Assembly (NCBI GenBank): GCA_035606355.1
Contig: DATNFO010000024.1
Coordinates: forward strand, 372,001 to 436,000
Origin: Sulfopaludibacter sp035606355
Lineage (GTDB): Bacteria; Acidobacteriota; Terriglobia; Bryobacterales; Bryobacteraceae
Direction: 5' to 3'
DNA: 64,000 bases
Of this stretch, positions 57,005 to 64,000 are shown in pieces (positions within the stretch are counted from its first letter, which is position 1; each line of letters opens with the position of its first letter). The notes beneath the pieces were generated by a model. It saw only the letters and a program-made list of their open reading frames with translations, did no database searches and was not told the origin of the DNA. A program made the translations under genes and the position numbers.

Positions 57005-57601
57005 CTACGTATCCCCGTATAACGCGCAACCGAATACCGGTGTTGTTCGACGACCCGACTCCCGCCCGAGTAGAAGCGAAACGATCGCTTCGCGCCCGTC
57101 GTTGTCACCAGAGTGCCCCCGAGCCGCAGTTATGCCGCCGCTGAAAATCAGTCGGCCATTCGCGTTGTAGAGAAGCGCCTGCCCGGACGTTCGCGCTCCG
57201 AACCGCCGCGCTGCTGCCGCGCCGCGATCAGCCAGAACCTGGACGGTGGGAATGGCAGCCGCAGATTTCCAGAGATCGGTGTGCGCCCAACCCTCGGAAG
57301 AACCCGGCGGAACGTAAAAGAAGACCGTAGTCTGCACCCGGTCGTGAACGCTGACGAGAATCCGGTCCAGTTCTCCGACCGATGCCCGGGAGCACGGGCA
57401 TTGCGGGTGGATGAATATCATTAACGAAGCACGCCCCTTAGCCTGCTCAAGCGGCGCGTGGGAGGGCCAGTATGCCGGCGGCACGGCGGCCGACCCCGGC
57501 GTATTCGCGTAAGTCAGAGTTACGCGCGCGCCCCACAAAATCGCAAGCGCCCATGCCACGAGAATCGCGATCAGTACGCTCGATCGCTGTAAAATACCCA
57601 T
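57005..57601 (-). CDS. Membrane-anchored thioredoxin-fold (RedB-like) protein
   Basis: The 198-residue protein starts MGILQRSSVLIAILVAWALA with one membrane anchor. A periplasmic domain has SLMIFIHPQCPCSRASVGEL; the CPCS pair occupies the CxxC position of thioredoxins. FGARTSGQALLYNANGRLIFSGGIT is the usual cis-Pro/strand region, with the cis-Pro replaced. As first gene of the operon with two kinases it may supply a redox or metal signal to the membrane sensor. An AGAGGATTGGA ribosome site supports 57601 as start. Confidence 0.75.
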   Translation of the reverse strand: MGILQRSSVLIAILVAWALAILWGARVTLTYANTPGSAAVPPAYWPSHAPLEQAKGRASLMIFIHPQCPCSRASVGELDRILVSVHDRVQTTVFFYVPPGSSEGWAHTDLWKSAAAIPTVQVLADRGAAAARRFGARTSGQALLYNANGRLIFSGGITAARGHSGDNDGREAIVSLLLGRESGRRTTPVFGCALYGDT

Positions 57602-58050
57602 TCCAATCCTCTGCGAGAATTCCACCCCCGGCAGCCGATGAGTTCGGCCAGACAAAGAGGTCCTTGTAGATAGTTTCCACAGAAAGTGGCGTGAAGAACA
57701 GTTGTCAAAGGTTACGGAAGGTAAACTCGTCGAAACGGCTCCCCGGCGCAACTCCCGCGGACAGGGACGTGAATTCTCCTAGCCGCTCGCTAGCCAGAGA
57801 TGGTGGCAAATCACTTGCCACCAACGTGTTAGCCGCGCGACTCGCGGCGGCAGAGCGTCACCATTGAATAACCAACGGCTGCTGCGTTTAAGGGGTTTAC
57901 AGTCTTTCGTGTCCACGCCGGAGCCCTCACCCGACACGGACCAGCCTTCGGCCTAGCTCCAATTGACTATTAACAATTTCCGATTTCTAGCCGAAGGATT
58001 GCTGCGAAAATGAGCCTCTCACAATACAATCATCTTCGGCTTAGGAGTCT
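57602..58050. other. Divergent intergenic region with a perfect hairpin
   Basis: 449 nt between the kinase operon and the lone receiver gene, with no coding signal. It contains TGGTGGCAA-atcac-TTGCCACCA at 57801-57823, a perfect 9-bp inverted repeat. It also contains TTGACT at 57963-57968 with a poor -10 box 17 nt later, a possible receiver promoter. Confidence 0.45.
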
Positions 58051-58413
58051 ATGCCTCGAAAAAGAATCCTCGTTATCGATGACGAACCACAGGTTCTTAA
58101 GCTGATCGCTCTGACGTTAAACAAGGGTGGATATGAAGTAAACACCGCGACATCCGGACGAGTGGTGCCGCAGAACATCGCAGCCAGCCGTCCTGACCTG
58201 GTGATTCTGGATTTGAGCATGCCAGAACCGGACGGCTTCGAGGTGCTCAAAGGATTACGGGAACGTGAGCCCACGCTCCCAGTGCTGGTCATTTCGGGTT
58301 TTTTGGGCGGATCGATGCTTCGAGCCGCTGAACTGTTTGGCGCTGCAGCCACGCTCCAAAAGACCGATGTGCCGGAATTGCTCCTGGAAATGGTGCGGCG
58401 CATCATTGCGTAG
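58051..58413 (+). CDS. Single-domain response regulator
   Basis: The 120-residue receiver has RILVIDDEPQVLKLI, the phospho-Asp54 in LVILDLSMPEPDG, the switch residue in VLVISGFLGG and Lys in TLQKTDVPE. It has no output domain. The sequence resembles the second receiver of the hybrid kinase at 51078 (both have SGxFxGxxLRxA..FGAAAxLxK). It probably acts as a phosphate shuttle or partner in this kinase cluster. Confidence 0.9.
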   Translation: MPRKRILVIDDEPQVLKLIALTLNKGGYEVNTATSGRVVPQNIAASRPDLVILDLSMPEPDGFEVLKGLREREPTLPVLVISGFLGGSMLRAAELFGAAATLQKTDVPELLLEMVRRIIA

Positions 58414-58596
58414 CTGAGTTCCGACACGGCAGAATTCGCTTTCGGGCGGGCGAAACTGCTGGCATCCCCTACCCCTTGGAGCCAGGCCTTTCCAAATTAA
58501 TTCCGCCATCTCGAACCAGCGTCGAACTCAACCGTTGCTGCCCAAAGTGCAGCCAAGGGTCGGGAATACTCTGAGCTTTGGGTTGGCCAACCTTGA

Positions 58597-58989
58597 CTAA
58601 GACTCCACCTTTTCGGCCGCCGTTCTCTTCGCGGCTCGTGCCGCTCTTGCCTTCGCCAAGTTTGCCGCAAGCTTCGCCTTCGTTGCCGCCGAGAGTTGCC
58701 GCTTGGCGGGTGCGGCCTTCGCCGTCAGCTTCTTTGCGGTCGTGTTAGAGCCGCCTTTTGTGGCGTGGAAAGCTGCCCAACGTGCTTTCTGTCCCGCCGC
58801 GATACGCTTCCTAGCGGCTGCGCTCAACTTCCGTCGGCGAGTCGCCCTTGACGATCTTGAGATTGCGGCTGACGCGGCTCCCGTGCCGTCGAGCTTCGCT
58901 TCGATTTCAGCTATCTTTAAATCTATTTTCTCTGCTTCTGCGCGATAGCCGACGAGCGCATGTTTGAGTAGTTCCAAGTCTTCAGCCAT
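58597..58989 (-). CDS. Lys/Ala-rich histone H1-like DNA-binding protein
   Basis: The 130-residue protein has a short coiled-coil start (LLKHALVGYRAEAEKIDLKI) and a very basic tail with RRRKLSAAARKRIAAGQKAR and LSAATKAKLAANLAKARA. The repeated SAAxxKxxAAxxKAR units resemble histone H1-like tails of soil bacteria. A role in DNA compaction is likely from composition only. Confidence 0.65.
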   Translation of the reverse strand: MAEDLELLKHALVGYRAEAEKIDLKIAEIEAKLDGTGAASAAISRSSRATRRRKLSAAARKRIAAGQKARWAAFHATKGGSNTTAKKLTAKAAPAKRQLSAATKAKLAANLAKARAARAAKRTAAEKVES

Positions 58990-59231
58990 TGATCCATTAA
59001 AACAAAAATAGCTTCATCTGTCCTGACCACCCCTCCTGCAATAGATAGGGCGGTCGGGCAGCTTCCGCGGTATTCGCTAGCTCTGATCGAGTCCCACATA
59101 TAAGGAAGAACGTGCCCACACGGTCGGGGAAGGCGGTGATGCCAATGGCCTGATTTGCTGCGATGGCAGAGACCTTGCAAGGGCTGCAAAAAAAAGCAGA
59201 CAGCGAATCAATCGTGTCTGCAAGTGGGCCA
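58990..59231. other. Short gap without a supported gene
   Basis: About 240 nt between two minus-strand genes. No motif was recognised. Confidence 0.35.
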
Positions 59232-59510
59232 TCAATACTCCGATGGCAGGAGAAAGGTGGTGGCGCTCCGGTCGGCTTCTGTAATGATCCAGAGGCGCGT
59301 GCCGGTTGAGAGCGTATACGCCGAGAGAATGCGGAAGCCGTTGGTGACGGAGAACTCATTCTCTCTATGGTCATGCTCATCCAGATCCCCCCAGTCTCCG
59401 GTAACGTGTCGAGCGAGAAAATGCGCCGGGTGCTCACCGGCTTCTTGGAGCGCCGCGAGAGCACCGGGGGTGGCGACTATTAGGCCGAGTTCGAATCGAG
59501 GCGTGCTCAT
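59232..59510 (-). CDS. Small conserved hypothetical protein of the mobile-element/plasmid type
   Basis: The 92-residue protein reads MSTPRFELGLIVATPGALAA at the start, then HFLARHVTGDWGDLDEHDHR and NGFRILSAYTLSTGTRLWII. I recognise it as the short protein common on plasmids and genomic islands and in accessory regions; its function is unknown. GGAGG lies 5 nt before the ATG. It is the last gene before att-type copy C. Confidence 0.75.
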   Translation of the reverse strand: MSTPRFELGLIVATPGALAALQEAGEHPAHFLARHVTGDWGDLDEHDHRENEFSVTNGFRILSAYTLSTGTRLWIITEADRSATTFLLPSEY

Positions 59511-59883
59511 GTGGCCTCCCAGACAGTCGGCCCTGAACGCGGCACCTCAAAGAGAGCAGACACAAGTCGGCCCATGTTTGAAATTTCCTCCTTTTGGATT
59601 GAAGTTGATTACTGCGAACAGCGCTTGATGGAACTATAGCTGGAATGCGCCATGCGTCAAGTGCCTCGGAGCGGCGACGCATTGGGACGTCGTTCTCCTC
59701 ACCGCTCGTGAGTGGCTTAGTGACGGTCCGCCTAGTTGTTGGAAGCAGCGCCAGGATTCGACGCAGTTTGGATATTTGGTTGAGGCCGCGTTCGTAGTCA
59801 GCCCGTGGGGTGAAACGTTCGCGCCGAACCTTTTGCGGAAGACGTCAAATCCGACCCTCCGCCCTAAACTCGGAGGATCTGGC
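59511..59883. other. Intergenic stretch left of att copy C
   Basis: About 370 nt without a supported gene. If the segment to its left were a complete integrative element, its integrase would be expected here; none is visible. Confidence 0.4.
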
Positions 59884-60030
59884 TTTTAGAAGAGAAAGTC
59901 GCGGCGGCTTGACCCTTGCGCTAAGAGGTATGGATTCAATGGCTTACGCGAAATAATCTACAGACGGAATCTGGCCTGTAGACGATTTTGTAGTCAACGA
60001 TTCCCAATGAAATCAACACCTTTCCAAAAC
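59884..60030 (-). repeat. att-type repeat, copy C (arm sites and anticodon-loop end only)
   Basis: TTAGAAGAGAAAGTCGCGGC begins a block that is identical to copy B for 22 nt (59886-59907). CTACA (59958) and TGTAG (59977, 59989) follow with the same 12-nt spacing as in the other copies, and AATCAACxxCTTTCCAAA ends the block. Unlike copies A and B, the tRNA 3' half to the left is not recognisable beyond the anticodon loop. Confidence 0.65.
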
Positions 60031-60498
60031 CACGGGGGACTAGTCCGGCACGGAATGTGGACTCGCCGCTGTTTCGCTAATGGACGGCAACGCGTCCAAA
60101 ACCGACCGCATTGACGTCCTCGTCATCGATGAAGGGTCGATGGTGTCGCTCACGGGGGCCGAAGCGAAGCGCGGCGGGATGTTCCTCGGTGGGGCGTATT
60201 TTCGGGTATCGAGGCGCATCCGTTCGGCGGTGATGAATGCGAATCGAACTCGCGCCAAACGGTGGCACCTCACCGCACCTCCTCCTGAATGGAGTAGCTC
60301 CGGGTATACACCACCTCGTCGGGGCTGGGGATTTTGCAAGCGGCACAATGGGGATTTTGCACCGGCCGTGACACACAAAATGTGAAGTACTGTCTTCGAT
60401 TCTCCACTCGCGCTCCTCGGCGGGCCGTTCTAGAGCGCCCGCTCGCGCCGCTCAGGACTGCCGCCCAGGCAGGGCGATAGGAATGGTGCCGATGAGGG
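60031..60498. other. Intergenic stretch, no supported gene
   Basis: About 470 nt. Overlapping frames on both strands are present but have no recognisable composition or motif. The promoter of the following gene should be here. Confidence 0.35.
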
Positions 60499-62700
60499 TT
60501 GCGTGCGACCGCTGGTATATGTCTAGGCCGCCGGGGCGGCGGCACGGCAGAACCGGCGAGCCGAATGGCCTCTGCGATCAAGCGTGATAGAGTTATACGG
60601 AGATCGAGCCGGTCCCCCGGTGTAGACTCGGCGAAGCCTGCGCAGCACCTTCATTTAGAAAAACAAAGTTATCCAGGGGAACGGTGGTCCGTCCTGTGGA
60701 GTAACGAACTCGAACGCGGCACCGAGCGGCCGCGGGACAGGAGGCCAGCGATCACTCGACAATCTGCTTCTCAACGTTTACTGGCAGCTTCGAAACGGGT
60801 ACTTGGTTCGGATCAGGTTAAGAAAGCTTTTCTGCCGACCCTACAAATTGGATCCGTCTATTTCTTATTCCCACTCTACCCAACAGTTTCGATTCCATTC
60901 GTTGCATCTATCATTGGTTCTTTTTGTTGCTGGGCCTTATGCGCCCCAATCCTGAAGGCCCGTTTGTACGCCGCCGGCCTTCTTGCCTGTGGCCTTGGAT
61001 GGGCAGTTCTGTCCCCGTATTTCATCTTAGATGGGCCCGTGTATTTTTATAGAGCGGAATCTCTCGACGCGCGCGAATCTCGCATCATACCTATCGGTCA
61101 AGGTGCAGCTCGCGGACACCTCGTCTACGTTGCCGATCCTATTCGAGCCGCTGGGCCCGTTCGCCGCCTGATGTCCCTAGCCGGATTTGCGCCAACCTTT
61201 CTCTCGAGGTCGTCCGACCACACTACTCGTGCCATCGTGATGCCTCTGCGCAACGCAGTGCACTTGCGTATTACAGGAGCGTCGTCGAACGCCTATGCCG
61301 AAGCGCTGCTCGCGTACTTTACGGGCGCACAGGTCGCAATTGAGATGTTCCCCACACCGGATAAGTCCACGGTTACGCTTGGTCCGTCGCTAGCCGCGTC
61401 TAGCTTTCCCGTGGTGGAATACATTCGAAACGTGAACAATTCGCCAGGGCTAGATTGGAGTGACGTCCTTGTTCAGCCCGGGGCGGAGCGGGAAACCGCG
61501 GCGTACTCGGCTGAAGTCGACTGTGCTATCGAAGCTGCTTCAAGAGGAGCTTTTGACGTGGCGATCCCGATGCTTGAGGCTGCGGTAAGAGATTCGCCAT
61601 CTGAACTCGAGCGAGCACGCGCTTACGCTGTCTTAGGGTTTGCCTCGGCGGCAGTTCTTGGCGGCAACATAGGAAGCGTGCAGGCCTTCGCGTTCTTCAA
61701 TCAAGCTATGGCACACTGGCCCCGCGTCCGGGCGCGGACGACGCTAAGCAGGTCGGAACTGGACAATTCTATCGACCGGTGGCTTTTCGATAGCCTGAAA
61801 GGAGTATTCGCCTTCCGCGGAGTGGAGTACCCGACTTGGTCAAGGGTTTTGGGGAACTCAGAAAAGAATGTTGAGACGTCGGGGATTTCTGGGTCACAGA
61901 AGCAGTACTGGTTTTGGTGGCTAAATAAGTTCGCAGATACAGCAGTGGATTCTTTGATAGCCGTAGAACGGGGGCGCTTGGTCCGGATAGTTCACACGGA
62001 TCTGAAGAATCCTAGGAGGTTATCGATTGATCTGTCGAACTTGGCTGCAGGCCGGCCGGACTTCGCCCGCTGGGCGTTTTTTTCGCTCTTGTCTGAATCC
62101 CACACGATGGATGGACACCCGGAGAAGATCGCCGTCGTGTTGCAGCCCGAGTGGGGGGACGCTTTGGAAGTGGCCGCCTCCCTCTGCCCTGAGCCATGGA
62201 AGAGCCAGTACACGGGGGTGGTGAAGTTTATGGAGACCTACTCAGCTGTAGTGAACTCGTTGTCACGGCAAACTGATGCGGAGGCGCAGCTAACGGCTCA
62301 GCGGTGGCTACACATGTTCCGGCGCTACGGATTCCCGCAGACCGCTGGGACGCTCTCATCTGACTTTGATGGGAATGCTGCCCCTGCCAAAATACCCAGC
62401 CCTCCGCGTATCGCGTGGTGGACAAGAGAGTACATCGATTGGTTTGGCTCCGTCGTCGGAACAATGGCAAAGGGGATTTCGTCAACATGCTCTCGACGCG
62501 GGGACGCGTGTGAAGCTTACCTCGATGGGGTCGCAGCCCGTTGTGCGCGCGATGGGACTGGACGTCTCTTTGCTCCGGGAATAGATCTGGTTATCACTTT
62601 CTCCATAGCGATCAATCAACCGATCAGCGAAACGTGGGTGACTGGACTTAGGGACGCGACGGGTATGGAGCGAGTGGTCTGGTTGGACCACCCGAGATAA
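60499..62700 (+). CDS. Large membrane-anchored hypothetical protein
   Basis: Up to 733 residues; the start is uncertain (ATG 60499 or 60565, and the first 90 residues may not be translated). After an Arg-rich beginning come two or three membrane helices around residues 115-175 (SIPFVASIIGSFCCWALCAP, GLLACGLGWAVLSPYFIL). A long soluble part has a TPR-like helical stretch at about 345-410 (CAIEAASRGAFDVAIPMLEA, ARAYAVLGFASAAVLGGN). Codon use is less GC-rich than in the rest of the window. I do not recognise the family. It is the first gene right of att copy C, so it is likely transferred cargo. Confidence 0.6.
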   Translation: MRATAGICLGRRGGGTAEPASRMASAIKRDRVIRRSSRSPGVDSAKPAQHLHLEKQSYPGERWSVLWSNELERGTERPRDRRPAITRQSASQRLLAASKRVLGSDQVKKAFLPTLQIGSVYFLFPLYPTVSIPFVASIIGSFCCWALCAPILKARLYAAGLLACGLGWAVLSPYFILDGPVYFYRAESLDARESRIIPIGQGAARGHLVYVADPIRAAGPVRRLMSLAGFAPTFLSRSSDHTTRAIVMPLRNAVHLRITGASSNAYAEALLAYFTGAQVAIEMFPTPDKSTVTLGPSLAASSFPVVEYIRNVNNSPGLDWSDVLVQPGAERETAAYSAEVDCAIEAASRGAFDVAIPMLEAAVRDSPSELERARAYAVLGFASAAVLGGNIGSVQAFAFFNQAMAHWPRVRARTTLSRSELDNSIDRWLFDSLKGVFAFRGVEYPTWSRVLGNSEKNVETSGISGSQKQYWFWWLNKFADTAVDSLIAVERGRLVRIVHTDLKNPRRLSIDLSNLAAGRPDFARWAFFSLLSESHTMDGHPEKIAVVLQPEWGDALEVAASLCPEPWKSQYTGVVKFMETYSAVVNSLSRQTDAEAQLTAQRWLHMFRRYGFPQTAGTLSSDFDGNAAPAKIPSPPRIAWWTREYIDWFGSVVGTMAKGISSTCSRRGDACEAYLDGVAARCARDGTGRLFAPGIDLVITFSIAINQPISETWVTGLRDATGMERVVWLDHPR

Positions 62701-63129
62701 AGAGGCAGTCACTGCAATATGCGAGCTCGTCCGCCAGTCTAGTAGAAGCCACCAGAGCTGCGGTTGCACATACTCGAATCGTGCGAGCAGGCTTCCTGCA
62801 GTCGTTGCCCTTGAAGAAGATGCCGCAAGGTGGTTTGGCTGCGGACAGCCGAGTCCATTCATGCTTTATACTCACCTCGTTTCTACGGAGGCGGTAGCTG
62901 CGGCGACCCATGTGAATTCATAAATAATATTGCTGATCTCTCGGCGTGTACGATAGAGCACAATTTGGATGGCGTTGTGATTAACGGGAGAAGCTGCATG
63001 CTGAAGTCGTCGAAGAAACTATCAACCCTATTTGAAATCGTCGAAACGCTAGCGCTAATCGGGTGGGAGGTATTGGGTAATGTCATCGGCCGGCAATGAA
63101 ACGGTCCCGAGATTCGCCTGATTCACGTT
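62701..63129. other. Intergenic stretch, nothing recognised
   Basis: 429 nt between convergent genes. A plus frame at 62830-63099 was considered and not accepted. No terminator hairpin is obvious. Confidence 0.35.
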
Positions 63130-64000
63130 TTATGCTGCTTCGGCGACAACTAAACTGACCGTCATGAGCGCGCCCTCAGCCTTTGTGGCACTCCCAGTAA
63201 CGGGCACTGCTCCAATGCTGATGAGCGCGAGGAGAACCGCCTTTAGAAAATCGACCGGGACCTCGTTCTTAATGATCCCGTTCAGTTCAGCCAGCAGCCT
63301 GTGGAATGCCTGGTCGGTTTCAACTTCATCGAGTTCCTGGCACAGCAAACCGAGATCATCAACGAGATTCATGAATTCCCTAGCGCTCTCAGACCAGTAG
63401 CGGCACAATGTCCGGCGAGCGCTGTCGCTCGGCCCCGCAACTGCGGCTGGCCAGACCGCCAAATTCCCAGAGTGCCGGCGGTCGGGTAGCATTGTGCTGC
63501 CTTCCTGATCAATGGCGACACGGTTAAACGCCGCCCATGCCGCGTAGTCTTCAAAGCCGAGCCACTGGCCCAATGTGGCAACCGCCGCATCGCGGAAGGC
63601 GGCGTAGTTGCGTGCATCCTCCGAGTGCGGTGGCGGTGGCGGGTGTCCGTTGGTGTACTTGTCGGCCGTGAACCGATGGAAAACGTCCTGGGAGAAAGCG
63701 CATGTCGTTGCGAGGCGGCCACCGTGCGCTTGCATGAAGGCAGTTGCTTCATCAGCTGCCGCGGCGAGGCGGTCATTCGCGCAAGCGCGTAGTATCCGGC
63801 ATGTGGCCGCCGCATCGTCGCGGGTTTGGTCTGATAACTCAAAGCACAGGTGGACTGAGAGATTGCTGACCGCATCGGCAGTTGCGCCCTCTTGAACTGA
63901 CGCACGGAAGTGGACGTTGCACATCGCTTGGTGCCCGACGATGCCGCTTGTGTGCGTAACGCCTGCGGTGCCGATGAGCTTGAGCAGGCCGTTCCCAGCG
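63130..64000 (-). CDS. Unidentified protein, N-terminus beyond the window
   Basis: The frame stays open to the right edge: upstream of the ATG at 63924 it continues as LLKLIGTAGVTHTSGIVGHQ, so the real start is outside. About 290 residues are visible, with alternating helical blocks (DDAAATCRILRACANDRLAA, SAREFMNLVDDLGLLCQELD), a Pro-rich linker and a hydrophobic C-terminal segment (FLKAVLLALISIGAVPVTG) that may insert in a membrane. I do not recognise a family. It is convergent with the membrane protein at 60499, in the segment right of att copy C. Confidence 0.6.
   Translation of the reverse strand, partial: AGNGLLKLIGTAGVTHTSGIVGHQAMCNVHFRASVQEGATADAVSNLSVHLCFELSDQTRDDAAATCRILRACANDRLAAAADEATAFMQAHGGRLATTCAFSQDVFHRFTADKYTNGHPPPPPHSEDARNYAAFRDAAVATLGQWLGFEDYAAWAAFNRVAIDQEGSTMLPDRRHSGNLAVWPAAVAGPSDSARRTLCRYWSESAREFMNLVDDLGLLCQELDEVETDQAFHRLLAELNGIIKNEVPVDFLKAVLLALISIGAVPVTGSATKAEGALMTVSLVVAEAA

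Noticed and set aside
60080..60385. 101-codon plus frame between att copy C and the membrane protein
   Set aside because: Overlapping frames of similar length exist on the other strand, and none has motifs or a ribosome site.
62830..63099. 89-codon plus frame in the gap before the last gene
   Set aside because: It needs an alternative start codon, has no recognisable pattern and is preceded by no ribosome site.

Overview
The window looks like a high-GC acidobacterial chromosome of the Solibacter/Bryobacter type. Four intact TIGR03435 proteins plus one decayed copy, a secreted protein of the TIGR03437 type, a PadR + long MacB/FtsX-like permease pair (the ADOP arrangement) and many secreted BNR/Gly-rich proteins are the hallmarks. 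No rRNA, no CRISPR array and no complete tRNA gene was seen.

Layout. 0-8.2 kb: end of an unknown gene, exodeoxyribonuclease III, a large BNR-repeat secreted protein, a REP-like hairpin cluster, then a tight operon of a CoA-transferase and a 2-oxoacid:ferredoxin oxidoreductase (delta, alpha, fused beta-gamma). 8.2-10.7 kb: a XhoI/PaeR7I-type restriction-modification pair in which both genes carry a single-base frameshift, the one in the nuclease lying in the catalytic Lys codon. 10.7-17 kb: VIT1-like metal transporter, SDR + GH15 glycosidase, HlyD-type adaptor, cytochrome b + Tat-exported molybdopterin oxidoreductase. 17-24.3 kb (minus strand): sulfatase-like membrane enzyme, desaturase fused to a SAM-binding-like domain, exported hypothetical, uvrA, nucleotidyltransferase. 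24.4-33.7 kb: pseudopilin, TIGR03435 protein, TetR and a divergent three-gene RND efflux operon, signal peptidase I overlapping a TIGR03435 gene. 35-41.6 kb: ADOP permease + PadR with a clear palindromic operator, TIGR03437 protein, TIGR03435 protein.

41.6-64 kb is an accessory region. Direct copies of an attachment-site-like repeat (TGTAG-N7-TGTAG with an inverted CTACA) lie at about 41.73 (partial), 41.97, 45.58 and 59.98 kb. Two of them abut the 3' half of a tRNA-Arg(UCU), cut exactly at the anticodon loop. I read this as serial integration of elements into one tRNA gene, whose intact copy should lie to the right of this window. Between the repeats are an esterase and the tail of a second esterase, a degraded ankyrin gene, a broken ISL3-type transposase, a PEP-CTERM protein, small acidobacterial proteins and a dense two-component signalling cluster (three histidine kinases, a thioredoxin-fold partner and a lone receiver). 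The right-most segment carries two large proteins I do not recognise, with less GC-rich codon use.

All calls come from reading the sequence by eye. Family names rest on motifs and remembered family features; no database search was run.
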